A stretch of 64,000 nucleotides of DNA from Paralvinella palmiformis (GCA_025642065.1 JAODUP010000012.1:554501-618500), one strand, 5' to 3'. Shown: positions 48,910 through 62,554, numbered from the stretch's first letter. Numbers and translations are program-made. Notes: generated by a model from the letters alone, not told the origin.

Positions 48910-49560
48910 ACTTACAAATACACGAGAAAGTCCAAAATCAATCACAAAATTCTATCAACCAAAAATATATTATTAAAACTTGACATAGAGTAGAAGAGCT
49001 CTGAAGCAGGCACCACAAAAAAAAAATATTATAAATAAACAGGCTGAATAAAACAAAATTAAGGCCAATCAGTCTCTCAACTTCATGTTCATAAATTATG
49101 TGAATATCCAGGTAAGTGGAGCAAATATATGCGAAAATATGGTTGTTCAAACACAATTATAAAATAGATTAAATTGTTATTTACTAATATTACACCTATT
49201 ATACAACTTAATCATCGACTATTGTACAGGCCCAAATAATATTTTTTTTATTATTAAACTGTTAGTAAACTTAATACAATGTTCGATGCATTCTCAACAG
49301 TAATAAATTATTATCAAATAAAGATTGGAATTGTGTGCTTAGAACTGGATATGGAATATTATTTATATTACATAAAACATCATAAAATAAAAATAATGAC
49401 AATAGTTGTAGTAGGCCCCTAGAAATAATTGTATGAATTCTCCATTTTGGTATCGGGAATCTTGCCCATCCGACTTTTAATTAAAAAAAGGAAATAGCCA
49501 AATATCTCTTGAGAACTGTAACAAACCGATTTAGACCGACATTATACACATAATTCAAGA
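48700..49560. other. SP4 3' flank
   Basis: Holds a (CT)n(TA)n microsatellite at 48828-48903; otherwise nothing is recognised. Confidence 0.5.
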
Positions 49561-49589
49561 AGGAATACAAAAAGATCCTAGAGTCTTTA

Positions 49590-50160
49590 ACGACACCTGA
49601 TGGTCAATCAAAGCAGCTTGGCTCCAGAAGGATATCGGCATACCTCCAATCACACCCCAAGGTCCAATGAACCTGCTCCAAAATTAGAACCACAGATCCA
49701 AGTAATTATACAGAATCCCATCCAGAAGAAAGTTGATCCTGAAGGCGCAGCAATAAGAGTCATTACCAGAATTGCCAACTTGGATAAAAGCTGAACACCA
49801 ACCATCAACATTTACACCGATGCTAGCTCCCAAGAAAAGAGAACCACAGCCTGGGCATGCTTTAATAAAGAAAAAGACGAAGAAATAAGAGGGAGAATCT
49901 CAAACCACACCCCAATCACATTAGCTAAGCTGCACGCCGTTATTGAGTCAAAGCAGCACTAATATGTATATCCAGACAGTATATCCATGAAAGATTCATC
50001 ATCCACTCGGACTCTATGGGGGCACTAACCAACATCATCACAGCTAATTTCCACATCTATCCCGAAATCATCACAAAAATCTACATCACCGCATCAACCC
50101 TCAGGCAGCGTGGAATCCAAGTGATCCTCCACTGGGTTCAAATGAACATATTTAAAATAA
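49590..50160 (+). pseudogene. RNase H domain relic of a non-LTR retrotransposon
   Basis: Broken frames spell INIYTDASSQEKRTTAW (first catalytic Asp strand), then ITLAKLHAVIES (the A-E-L helix, here K-L). They continue with FIIHSDSMGALTNI (second Asp) and RQRGIQVILHWVQ (usual G-x-x-V-x-L-x-W-I-P-S-H). The order and spacing fit the RNase H of I/Jockey-type LINEs. Several stops and shifts show it is dead. The reverse transcriptase is not adjacent. Confidence 0.7.
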
Positions 50161-50319
50161 CTGTTAAAGCATTTTGGGGCAGGAAATTAAGCTTGACTAT
50201 TCTTATTATTATATTTAGCCTATTCGACAACCCCCGGCCTGTCTATGGCGTTTGATCCTAACTAGACTAGATCTACGGACTTACGTAAAATGACATTTAC
50301 TTATTTCATGGCATATAAT

Positions 50320-50509
50320 AGGACAGGAATAATACAGATTGTCTGCACACACTAAATTATAATGCACGCATCACAATAAATGTCCGTATTCATAGGTTCA
50401 AAACTTGAAGCGCAGCAGCTTTAACTGCTTTTCCAATACCGGAATTCAGCGCTGTTTGGTCATGGCGACTCATTCAAACACCTCTGTCTAGTTTTCTTTC
50501 AGGTCAATG
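50320..50509 (+). repeat. 200-bp repeat, copy B
   Basis: The partner of the segment upstream of SP4. No SP-type signal-peptide exon follows within the next kilobases, so it is a dispersed repeat or an orphaned duplicate. Confidence 0.75.
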
Positions 50510-51872
50510 TGTATCATAACGTTACGCAAATGTTTTTGTCATCATTCGCTAGGTGGCCAAATCACGCCAAAAGGGTACCAAAGATTTGCATATGCCCATT
50601 TCCCGCTCATATGTGGCCTCCGGGCCGTGAACGAGATAAGATCTGCTCTGTTTCGAACGACGCGAATAGCAGCAGCTACTTTTTGCAAGTTTTTTTTCAC
50701 TTTATTAAAGACAGGTAAAAATAGAAGAAAAAAAATGGTAATATGATATTGATTATCATTCCCGATGTGGCCCAAATATATATTAGTAGTTTCAATGATG
50801 ATCTATTATCGCTCAGCCTCATCACAACTAGTTCTAGATTTCTACAAGTACGAGCTATTAGATAATACAGCGCGTATGTCACATCATCATCATCATCGTT
50901 GTCATCATCAGTAAAATGTGTGTTCAGGGTGATGTTTATCATTGGTAAACTTAGAATTATGTGAAAGGGGGATTGAGTTGTCAACTAGCTGAGAATGGTG
51001 AAAACCAAACAAATTGGACCTGCCTTCACCACGTGTGGTGTCCCCATATTAAGATCCTATATAGTATATCATTATATGATAATATATATTATATAAATTT
51101 TTGGGTGATCTAAATTTGGACTACCACCCTTAAGCATTTGTACTGTCTCCACCGTCGCACATTCTCTTTTATAATAGGCATCTCATTATTTACCTGACTA
51201 ATCCCCTCCCTACACAATCACTATCATTAAGTTGGATGCCAAATCCCCCATCATGTTGCCAACACCAAAATTCCAATGTTTAATATCACCTTTTGTTTTT
51301 CATTATTTACATTTATTGGTGTGAAGACTTTAAACATTTGATTTCCTACAAAAATAGCATTTTGTTTTAGGTGTATAATGTAAGACAATTATATATGGTA
51401 ATTTATATTGTACAGAGAAAGCACAACCAACGACAAGGATATGTTTGCATTTGGGTTAAGATCTCTAGCAAATTGTTGTATCTAGGACTATGTCTTGTTG
51501 ATAAATTCTTAAATACATCTATACCTTATTGTCTTGTCTGATTAGGTAATTAGGTAGCTAATTCATGAATGCAGAAAGAAATAGAACTTGGTATGGGATG
51601 CAAATCTTACAATATTCAATGTGTGTATCTGTTGCTCCAAAGGGACCACCTCTAGAGTCTACATTACACGATTAATGAATTTTGAAATAAAGTTTATTAG
51701 AAAATTAAAACAGCAATTGACTATTTAAATTAAGGGTATTGTGAATTAGTTGACTACCTAGTGATATGATTATATTATAAATAGAAATGTGGCAATTGTA
51801 ATCATTATCTAACATTAATATGCATTACATGGATTATCTTCTGTTGTTATTGTGCTAGTGAGTGTCTCTCTC

Positions 51873-51922
<50 letters not shown>

Positions 51923-52847
51923 GTCACTTATCAGAAAGATGTTATCCTAATAATCCACTTGTTTAAATCTAATTAAATTTTCAATATTTTGTAATTATAG
52001 TTTTGCACACATAATTTATTTTCATAATCCTGCAATTCTCATCTCCCAGAAATCTCTCTTGATATAATAAATTTAGCCAGATGCTATACTCCTTCCCTCT
52101 ATTGAATGTACAACAGTATAACAAATTATAAAATTTACCCACAACATTAAACAAGAATTTGTCTGTTTGAATGAGTGAATAAGTGCATGATTTGTGTAGG
52201 CCTATACTTGGTACATGTAATCAATCAGCTGTTATTCGATCCCAGATCTGGAGATTTTTAGCACAAGGCTCTACACCCTGCACAATCCAAATCTTGACTG
52301 GGTCAGTGGAATACTGGTTTTACCATATATACAATGTACTATTTGGAGAATGGGTCCACATTGTAGTTTGACAGTAGTGTACACTTTGCTTAAATAAAAG
52401 CATGCACATACTATGTACACAATCTTTGAATAAATATCTAAGCAACAATATAAATTTTATCTGAATGGGCACTAATGACAGATTGTGGGAGGAGCGATGC
52501 CTTCAAAAAAACATTTATCTTATTTTCAAGCAGTTTTGATGCAATTTATGTTGCCTCTCCAATGCTTACTTTTCTCTTCTGAAATCCTGGGCAATTTGGT
52601 GTATAACATGTATGTTTTATGGATGTTAAATTTATCGCAAATTGAATTATTTGGTCAGTTTGTTCGGAAATTTGTAAATAGGGGCATAAAACATCTCATG
52701 GATTACAAGGGATAATGAAATAAAATAACACAATTATCACTAAAATTGAGATGCTTCCTTAGTCCCCAGACCAACTAAAGTTTGAGTTTTATCTAAGTTG
52801 TATGCATATATTCCCTGAGGTATGTGACACCCCAGAATCTCAGTTAA

Positions 52848-52885
<38 letters not shown>

Positions 52886-54600
52886 TTTTAAACGCGCAAA
52901 GCTTTAATGCATTTAACATCCACAACAATGCACAACTAATCAGCAATTGACACATAAATTAATAATCCAAGGCAGTTGATTAATTGAACAATGTGCTCAT
53001 CACTTAGCAGTGCCACATAAGTGTAATTGTATGTTTCCCATAAGTGGTTGACATATAAATCATGTTATTGATATAATAACTTTGGTCATACTTTAAAATT
53101 AATCTGCTGAATGTTCACCTTTACATTGAAACTATTTCATGTGAAAAGCAGAGAACCCTAGGGTATCATCACTTGTCCAAACTAATTTGTATGTTTATTT
53201 ACATATTGAATGCATCAAGTTGTATTGTAATAACGCTATAATTAAATTATAATAATTTTGTGTTGTTCATTCAGTGTAAAATTATGGAAAAATCTGGATA
53301 TAAATTAAAAAATCGTAAGTGATTTTTCACTTATAAGAAATGTGTTGAAAATGTTACGGTTATTGTTATATTTAGCAATGTGAAATATTTGCATTGCATG
53401 TATTCAGCTGAAGTTCTTGGATTTTCAAGTTACTCTATGCCAAAGTGCAGTGTTTTGAAAGTTATCCTAATGTTATGCTAATCATAAAAATTAAAACAAG
53501 TAATTGGTTTAAACTTGTAATTGGGGATTATTTATATATTAGAACATTGATAATCTAATCGTCACTCTCCGTCGTATGTGGCTCCTCCTATTAAATAATT
53601 CCAATTATCCGTATTTCAGCTCACAGCTATTATTTGTTTTGTTTTTGTATTAATTACGGATATAGAAAATATTTCCATATATTAAAACTGTTATATTTCC
53701 GTATTGAACCCACAACACAGTGATAGATCTCGCGCAAGAATGTGCCGAATCAAAAACCTAACTCCGTTTTAGAGAAATTATTTTTACCAAATTCGTATCA
53801 GAACACTAACAGGGTAACATAATCTGACGTCGGAATAAACGTCCAATTAATTCCTAATATAGTTGCTGTCTCTGATTGAATTTCCAGATCATGGATAAAT
53901 GTGAAGTTGGATTCAATTAGGTAAAATGGTGGAATCAGCGTTAGCGGTATTGTCGCACTTCGTCATTCTAATTAGTTTTAACTGATTATAGTGCGTCATG
54001 TGCAAGATGCAGCAGGGTGTTAATTGAATTTCCAAAATTTTGCAATTTTTGGTTGTTTTCATATTCAGAAATCAAGAAAATGTATGAGAAGTGACGCGGC
54101 AAAGGTCACATCATGGCTACGTCCTCCCCACAATTACTGTCGTTGCTATCCGTGGCCTAACTATAACAAAGTTTACGCCCATGGACCCGAGACACCGCGT
54201 TATAAAGGAGCCCTACTATACTCTACTATAGTATCAATTTCCGTGAATGGTGCATTATAGAATTCTAGAATATCAACAAACAAATCAATAAAGCAAAGTT
54301 TAATGGAGGTGAATATGATAGATCCATGTAGAGTGTTAAAGTATGTGAAATGAGAATCATTCTCTAGAACTGATTTTTACAAGCTTTTAGCACTCTCCTG
54401 GTTATGAAATATTGTTGTCCGGTATCAATAAATTCATTAACCATATTAGTATCATATTTCTTCACTATACAAGGAGAGAACATGCCAATCATATCTCGTA
54501 TAGATCTAGTGTCATTCGTAGAAATCATCTTTGTATTTTGGCAAAGGAATTGTATACATAAAACTGATCAAACAACGTATACCTGTGATTAAATTATGCC
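50510..54600. other. Intergenic DNA, no gene recognised
   Basis: Contains (CT)n(TG)n at 51863-51923, (TA)n at 52849-52884 and a (CAT)n tract at 50884-50910. Short open frames show no motif I recognise. Confidence 0.4.
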
Positions 54601-54729
54601 AAACATGAAGCACTTCCAGTATAATCCACAGTATGGTATTGTGACAAAGGTGACACAATGGCTGTTCAACTATAAATGTGGCAATTTTGTATGGCTTTTG
54701 TCTGTAATCTTCATCAACCTATTATCCAA

Positions 54730-55480
54730 GAGCATTATCCAATATGAGCCCTAGAATTCTCACCGACATGGAAGAATTGATATAATTGGATCTTACTTTA
54801 ATGCGAAGATTCTCAGTTTCCTCACATGTTAGTTGGATGAGAAAACAATGAATTCGGTTTTATTTTTATTCAATTTCAACATGTCGTTGTTCATCTAAAT
54901 ATCGGTCTGCAATACAAGCTTCAATTGAAAATGAACTACCCTCCCATTTATCGCATGGCTTTAAAGCTACGTAGACTGGAATATCATCGGCATAACAACG
55001 CTATTTAATATCATGGCGTTTAATTCTTTGATCCTAAACCGGATCCCTGTGGTACTCCAAAATGAAGACCTACACCTGGCGATGTTCTATACCCCCGACT
55101 GAAACACATTGAGTTCTGTCGGCGAAGAATTCATTGTTTTCTAAGGCTTTTTCCTTGATACCAAAGGGAACTTCTAAACGCTTCAGTAATATTGGATGAT
55201 CGAGTACATCCAAAGCTACAGATGAATCAAGAACAAAATTAATGCAGCCATGGATCATCAACAACTATCATCAACAACTTCAGCAATGTCATTTTGCTTT
55301 AAGTACTCTTCTATACGAATTTGTACTACATTTTCAGTAAATTTGGAGATGAAAAGAAGGTTAGAGGACGATAATTCTTCTTCATATCTTCCTTATCCAA
55401 TTCAGATCTCTTAACTGACGGATATAACAACAATAGTATCATCGATGAGACACACAGGAACTAGACCTATATGACTATTT
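54730..55480 (-). pseudogene. Reverse transcriptase relic of a CR1/Jockey-like LINE
   Basis: Read on the - strand in order: NYRPL; a VVxxQI...YLKQND-like stretch; LDSSVALDVLDHPILLKRLE with FGIKEKAL; RTQCVSVGG; GVPQGSGLGS (55041-55058 encode GVPQGS); CYADDIPVYV (YADD at 54983-54994); and LKLNKNKTEFIVFS. These are reverse transcriptase motifs of telomere-proximal to catalytic blocks in the expected order, with the YADD catalytic aspartates kept. Several frameshifts and stops inactivate it. Confidence 0.85.
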
Positions 55481-55489
55481 TTGTTAAAC

Positions 55490-56386
55490 AGATAAAATCT
55501 ACCTTTCTTTCTTCACGTGCATGTCTTATCTACATTTCTAGCATTCTACGAACGACCACAGATAAGTTTTAAATACGTGTGATGTATCTATGGAATGCCG
55601 TCCCTTATCTAATTATGACGCCGCCGCCTATAGATAAGCTTGCTGACGCTGTAATAAAAATAGTTCCAGCATAAATACCAATATTACTACGCCATTTGGA
55701 ATTTGTTTTACAACTAAACCAAGTTATGAATCAGGTGTAAAGGTATTGTAAATATCGAAAGAACAAACGGATGCAGACAAGACATAACGCGGTACCACTT
55801 TAAACGTTCTGGTGTCTAACTTATGTGAATCGTCATGGTGTCTGTCGATATTCGTACATAAATTATGTTTTTCGAGGGTTTCGTGCGAAAAAACAACATT
55901 ATATTAGGTGTTAGTTGGCCTTATCTCAATACTTGTAAAGTCTTCTGAACACAAATCTTCTACTGTGTCTTCCGACAAGTGCAATTGAATAACGATATAT
56001 GGGGGGTTGGGGGGGGGGGGTTTGTTGTTGTTGTTATAACAACATTTATGGACATATTTAAGCTTTACAGAAGATAATGAACTCGTATTTTGTTTAATAG
56101 GCTAACCTGTTCCAGGAAGTAGTGATTACTAGACCAAATCTACAATCACCATTTGATATCAATCGAGGACATACCCAACACCAACGCATCATAAATTAAG
56201 ATTTTTTCATAATCTTCTAATGGACAAGAAATCAAACAAACATTCAGATGTACTTACACTGATGGGTGTTTAGCAAAATAAATACATTTTCTGATTGGCT
56301 ACCGGCTTTTAGTTTTCTTGGCGATATCTGATCCTATTTTATGACATTTATCAGTAATTGATCTATACCATATGGAATTGGCTGTA

Positions 56387-56420
<34 letters not shown>

Positions 56421-56728
56421 TATCATCTGATATGCCATATAGTAGGCGGTGGTAATAATCTATATGAGATAAAAGAAAGTAATAATAAACCATTGTAACA
56501 GGAGCATTCATATTAATACACTTGTCCAACATAAACATGATGTTCTGTTCTAAGCTGTTAGGGACGAGGAAATATTTATCAGTTTGCATCACTGATTTTT
56601 TTTAATGATTTGGCGTAATAAGTGGTGAAGCCAATTAGATAATATCAGTTTGGTCATTAGTAAGTTTTAGCAAGTTTTAAGTAAAAAGAGCTGCAAAAGA
56701 GGAACAATATGATTTGTTGTCGAGATCT

Positions 56729-56761
<33 letters not shown>

Positions 56762-57960
56762 CTACCCCCCGATAATTCGGATGGTTTTATTATATCTATG
56801 ATGTCATAAATATCATCCCACATTTATTCATAATATCTGAGAGTGATCTATATATTTAAGATTATATATATATATATATATATATACCAAATGTTACCAC
56901 GATTTGCGGCATAAATTACCTGATGTGGTCTTAATAAAAAACACTACATTTTCATTTAATCAAAAAAACTTTGTTTGACAGCATAAATATCAAAATTACT
57001 TGTCCGTATGTCCGTCCGTCCGTCTTATTTGATTGGTTTATAAGTATTTATTAGAACAATGTCTTCCATATAAGCAATGGGTTTTTCGGAATCTCCTATT
57101 CAACATTGTACTAGCTTTTGTTTTGTTTATGAATTATAACTGTATGAGAAACACAAATAGAAAAATAACTTATTACCAACATCTAGTGTCTTCTTACAGG
57201 TGAATAAACACAGCTGTGATTAATACCGACCACAACTTAATAAACAAAAACTTAATAGATGAGGTAACATCGACGCGAGATTCTCTACAGTTTCTTTATC
57301 TTAAATTATATATAGATAAAATACTGTCTGGACTTTAACAATGAACACATTCTGTTATCTCTCGTTTTAATAAAAAATTATATCAAAAGTTTTATCATAT
57401 GGAAATATTCTACATCGTTATTATGCTATTTCTCATACAATGTTATATCTTGTGGTAAAACTATTTATAGAGAAGGTGTATGCCAACAATAAATTATATA
57501 TATTATATATATATATATCAGATATTCCCACCACAAACGTACATCTGTGAAAAGGATTTAAAGGATACAACAACAGAAGAATGGGACGATAGTTATCACT
57601 GATGACATCAGTCCCTCTATACAGGAACCGGAAGTGGTATAACCTTAGAACAAATTATAGAACAATAGAACAGTGTGATATACCGCAATATCAGTGCGGC
57701 GATATAATTATTATAAACCAGATTGAATCAAAGCTAATTATGCGATGTTCTAAAACACTAATAGATGGTTGACTGATACGGAAGACAATTATGATGTTAT
57801 CTCTCTATGATGTCAGGTAGTTCGTGGCAACAAATACCGGATGACCTGTTGACTTTGGCTATTTTTACGGATAACACTCGTCGTAACGCGATATGGGAGG
57901 TCAGAGCCAAAATATGGAAATTATCAATTGTCATCGTTGATATGTCAAAGTAAATAGCCG
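55490..57960. other. Intergenic DNA, no gene recognised
   Basis: Holds (GA)n at 56391-56418, (TA)n at 56730-56761 and 56865-56886, and a G-run/(TTG)n tract at 56001-56035. Nothing else is supported. Confidence 0.4.
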
Positions 57961-57965
57961 TCAAG

Positions 57966-58057
57966 ATGGCGAGATATCTTACCGAGTTGCTGTGTCGTAC
58001 TTTATTAATTTATCTGTGTTTATCCAAAACGCTAACGAGTCATTTTAGTAGCAGATG
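57966..58057 (+). CDS. Candidate signal-peptide first exon (speculative, Wnt1-like end)
   Basis: An ATG in strong context (AAG ATG G, overlapping an AAGATGGCG YY1-like motif) opens 30 codons with a hydrophobic core (LLCRTLLIYLCL). They end Ser-Ser-Arg-Trp at a good donor (AGATG|GTGGGT), phase 2. Vertebrate WNT1 exon 1 likewise encodes a signal peptide ending in Ser-Ser-Gly-Arg-Trp-Trp with a phase 2 boundary. No downstream exon is visible in the remaining 6 kb, so the gene would have to continue beyond the window. It could equally be a chance open frame. Confidence 0.25.
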
Positions 58058-58159
58058 GTGGGTTGTTTGTTTACAAATAGAAGAAATCTTCGTCGGTAAA
58101 ATTGAGCGGAGAACACAAGGGTTATCTACATTGTTTAAGTTTCCCAGTTGACTTAATTC

Positions 58160-58956
58160 CCGGTATGTTGGTATTAATGGCGATAACTGTTACTCAGGTG
58201 TGCAGAATAAACGCACTTCAATTGAATATTCTAGTAGAAAACTTGCTTTGAATAGTTCACTTAGTTAGTGGTAACATAGCACCAAAAGAAAAGTAGAAAT
58301 ATTATACGAGACGTTATGATAGTTCTTCTATCCCGCCCGTAATGATAACAATCTGCTACGGTTAGTAGGATACATCAACAGTATACGATTACCAGAACAA
58401 AGGGAAACTCACCTGTTTTAATCATCACGTTTGGCCATCCTCGCTGCCTGTCGGTTGACCCTCCGCTGGTATACTTTATAATATGATATCTTAAACAAAC
58501 GAAAATTTGCATGTATAATCAAGGTTTGGCTCTCCAGAGAACGAACGAGCTTATAATAAAATATCACATTTCCTCGCCATGCCGATAGCGAGAGCTGACA
58601 GGTGACAACAGAATTGACAACACTTTCGACAAGAGTGGCACGTTTAGGTTCGTGAAATGCTTCTCTCCGTTAGTTCTCGTTTTAAACGTCAAACACACTT
58701 AAGGTCTGGAACGAGTGGAAAAATTTGATGTCGCCGGGTGCCTGGTTTTATGTCGGAGGGATTTTTTTTGGTTTGGCTGCTTTTGTCAATTGTATATTAG
58801 CTAGTGTGTGACAGCCTGTACCTGTCTTCTGCTGCCAATGTTACTGGCGTTTGTCCTGCTCGTTCAGAGGTCATACAACACAAAGTTTGTAACTTGATAT
58901 AATAATTATACTTGTAAAGTGACAAATCGCAATGAAAATCTCCCCCCCCCCTCTCT

Positions 58957-58994
<38 letters not shown>

Positions 58995-59781
58995 GTGTGT
59001 ATATGTGTGTGTTGGTAAGCATTTTCAAATAGACCAGTTTCAGACCTACACCTAAATACCATGTCGCTTGGCAGCTGGTTCACGAAATGGTTTTTATTTG
59101 ACAATTTTAAGCAAAGAAAGATGCATAATTATATCTAAATTTTGGTATTTAGGTCGCAAAAATGATGTATTCGAATTATACCGATTTATTGATTTATCTC
59201 TTTCAAAATGGGCAGAAGCACACACAGGTAGAATCATGTAGTCACTCATTAACGTGATGTATTTGTATCCGGATATATGCATTTATACAGATTTACACCA
59301 CACACGAATACACACATACACACACACACATACATACACACACACACACACAACTATGTTTTATTTAAATATCTCTATTTTTGTAATACCTTCTCATCAT
59401 TAACACCCCCCAGACCATAAGACGTGTAATAATTATTGTTACGAACATAAAGAAGGTTAGCGGGTTTTATAATGAAGAGCCATCCAGACAAAATAAGCCA
59501 ACCATATCCGGGTTGACTATTTACCGAAGTAAGTCAGCTGTAAGTTAGCCAGGTGAGATATTGGCCAACATATGTTCGCCGGAGACCGAACAGTCCACTG
59601 GTACAATAAAAGACATGATAAATGGCTAACCTTTTATCGTATTTTTATCGTGATAAATAAGGCACGATTTATCATGACTGACACAACACTTCAATGGCGG
59701 CCCATAACACCAAGTTAATGTTTTCTAATTGCACCAACGCTTACAGTAGCTAAGTATACCGATAGTAGACATATATGAACT

Positions 59782-59829
<48 letters not shown>

Positions 59830-59930
59830 ATATGTGTGTGAAAAGGCACTGGCACAGAGGACCAGAAACAATACGAGGGGGTCAGTTCACTGATTGAAAT
59901 GTAAAATTTCTCATTAATTCCTAATTATTC
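58160..59930. other. Intergenic or intronic DNA, no gene recognised
   Basis: Holds (TA)n(TG)n at 58960-59013, (CA)n at 59309-59352 and (CT)n(GT)n at 59786-59840. Confidence 0.4.
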
Positions 59931-59939
59931 TCTTGCTGA

Positions 59940-60302
59940 CTGATTGTTTGGCTGGTTAGATGGTTGTTTGATTGATTGGTTGGCTTTTTGGCTGATTGGT
60001 TGGCTGGTTGTCTAGCTGGTTGGCTGGTTGGTTGGCAGGCTGATATATTGTTTGGCCGGCTGGTTGTTTAGCTGGCTGGCTGGCTGGCTGTTTACCTGAA
60101 TGGTTGGCTGGTTGCTCGGCTGGTTGTTTGACTGGCTGGTTGTTTGACTGGCTGTCTGACTAGTTGCTTGACCGGCTGATTGGTTGGCTGGTAGGTTGTT
60201 TGGTTGCTTGGCTAGCTGGCTGGTTGGCTGGCTGATTTGGCTGGCTGCCTGGCAGGCTTGTTGTTTCTCTGGCTGGCTGGTTGGCTGGCTGGCTGACTCG
60301 CT
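59940..60302. repeat. Degenerate TGGC/TGGT tetranucleotide array
   Basis: About 360 bp of GGCTGGTTGGCTGG-type units with TTT and ATT variants. On the - strand it gives a 110-codon Gln/Ser/Pro/Thr/Asn-rich open frame with no start context or domain. This is best read as a consequence of the repeat. Confidence 0.85.
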
Positions 60303-60518
60303 ATAGATCCATAGTCTGATCATGTTAGTATATACAACCATCAACTAGTTGAAGATGGTCGGTAAAATGTCAGATGTTGATATTTTACAGATATATTTAT
60401 TATATTACGAGCCTACTGTTGGCATTTCTATATTAGAGGCACAAACTGTGGTGGGGGGGGTGTAATACTAGCTAGTAAAATAAATAGTAATATATGTGTT
60501 AGGTAGTCAAATAAATAG

Positions 60519-60523
<5 letters not shown>

Positions 60524-60576
<53 letters not shown>
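60524..60576. repeat. (TA)n microsatellite
   Basis: About 50 bp of TA. Confidence 0.95.
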
Positions 60577-60577
<1 letters not shown>

Positions 60578-60911
60578 CGTTTGCCCAGGTATAACCATTT
60601 CTATCTCACAAACCAGCGGATAATAGTTAATTACTTTCCTAGATCTAAGTATATTGATGATAATACCCTCATCTGGGCAAACAAATGTAGTCATGGTAAC
60701 AAAACAACAAAGAATTTCTCTGATAAATCAGCAGCCCCCTCTAATGATTGCAAATAACCCGATGAGCTGTCTGTTAGACGGCCAGGTGTCTAACTATAGC
60801 ACTAATTACTAGACGGTGATAGATCATGTGACAAGTCAGAAATAAACAATGGAGCTATAAGAAGATGGGTAACTAAATCTAGCATCAAATACTGGCTGAT
60901 GATGTGAGGGT

Positions 60912-60914
60912 TGT

Positions 60915-60950
<36 letters not shown>

Positions 60951-61035
60951 TTATGGTGAGGGTATGTGTTGTGTTGAGATCTTATTGCCATTGTTTAGTC
61001 GTATGCCCATGTTGTCCTCTGAGATCCCCCCCCCC

Positions 61036-61073
<38 letters not shown>

Positions 61074-61074
61074 C
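60912..61074. repeat. (GT)n and C-run/(CA)n tracts
   Basis: Two simple repeats of opposite strand sense, at 60912-60952 and 61026-61072. Confidence 0.95.
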
Positions 61075-61143
61075 ACCCGACCACATCCCCCCTCCACTTC
61101 CCAAACGTTGTCACCTGCTTGATGTATGGTGACAAGCGTGTTT

Positions 61144-61185
61144 CCGCCATCTTGTATCCCATAGTGACATGTAACAAGATGGCGG
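61144..61185. promoter_or_regulatory. Inverted pair of YY1-like motifs
   Basis: CCGCCATCTTGT and, 18 bp on, its exact inverse ACAAGATGGCGG. Each is the core AAGATGGCGG bound by the zinc-finger factor YY1 in animals. No gene start is identified beside it. Confidence 0.4.
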
Positions 61186-61189
61186 ACTG

Positions 61190-62003
61190 TTGTCTTGCGT
61201 ATAACTTGTTGCTTAATCTTTATACATTGATAGACTTGGATAGGTAGGTGTTAATCGGGGGGTGGTCGGGTGTTATTTAGGCGTTTGGTGAGGCAGGAAG
61301 TTACAGGTAGAATGTGCAAATTGTATATGGAACAGGGTATGTTTGGTGGAAAATTTTGGGTAGCCGAGTAAAAAGGACACCACTATACTCCTTTTTGAGA
61401 CGGTGTCACTCTGCAGATCTCCTAAATTTGATCAGCACCAAGTTAAACTCAAAACTCACTCACTCATTCCCTCACTCACTCATTCACTCTCTCATTGTGC
61501 AATAGAATTAGGGATAGCGTGAACAATGAATACTTAACTATATATAATCAAGTGCACTAATCCCATACCGCACGTACCACCCACCACCTCACACGCACAC
61601 GCACGCACGCACGCACAGAGAGAGAGAGGGGGGGAGGGAGAGAGACTTCCTCAAACTTTAAGATCATTTGCCATCATATTGATCAACTTGTAAACAAAAC
61701 GCGGGTTCCCAAGTCACATTATCTGCTCATATCACTTCCTTATCACAGCCAGGTAGTAATAGGAGGGGGGGGATAATTATCATGATAACTGACAGTCAAT
61801 CGGCTGTCATATGGCTGTCAGGCGGCTGTCAGTGGTAATGGGCTGTCATCGATCTCCGAGCAAAGTCTTGTTGAATGGCATTAATCAGGTGAATGTGTGC
61901 CAATGGCATCAGGTACGAGTGGTTTACTAGAGTGGTTTATTTGTCCACTAGCCTTATTATAGGTAGACTTAGGATGGATTGAGTTACTATAGACACCCAC
62001 CAC

Positions 62004-62074
<71 letters not shown>

Positions 62075-62550
62075 GAGGCAACAAGTGGAAATGTAAAACG
62101 TTTTATTATTGTTGTTGTTGTTGTATTTGTGTGTTGTCAAATGCAATACGATCTAAGACGCTGTAATACGTAAATAAATAAATACGTGTAAGCAAATATT
62201 CAAATGCAATTATGAATGAAACGTGACTAGATATAATAAACCGACTACATAATATACTTAAGACATGAATTACTGAACTCGGCAATGATCAAAATATTGT
62301 CTAAATAGATTATTTTATTGTTTCCTAAAATAGTTCAGAGAATATCAGTGAGAGGTAGAACATTCCGTAGACTTAATGAGACTTGGTGAAGCGTTTATCT
62401 TGTGGTCGAAGTGATCCCGGTTGCCTGATATGATACAATGAGATCCATGATGTATACCTGGTAATCTGGCGTGAAGTGCTTTATAAATATGTATGGAGTA
62501 GAACAGTATATTCCAGAAATTTATCAAAGGTCAGCCAAGGTAGTAGCTGC
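61190..62550. other. Non-coding DNA, no gene recognised
   Basis: Holds a CACT/CATT-rich stretch at 61455-61496, (CA)n(GA)n at 61594-61645, several GGCTGTCA repeats at 61800-61848 and (GT)n(GA)n at 62005-62073. Confidence 0.4.
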
Positions 62551-62554
62551 TTCC

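Noticed and set aside
49600..50255. Short host genes
   Set aside because: The frames spell RNase H motifs of a LINE broken by stops.
60012..60344. 110-codon Gln/Ser/Pro/Thr-rich open frame on the - strand, superficially like a repetitive secreted protein
   Set aside because: The underlying DNA is a degenerate TGGC/TGGT array without start context, signal peptide or codon signal.
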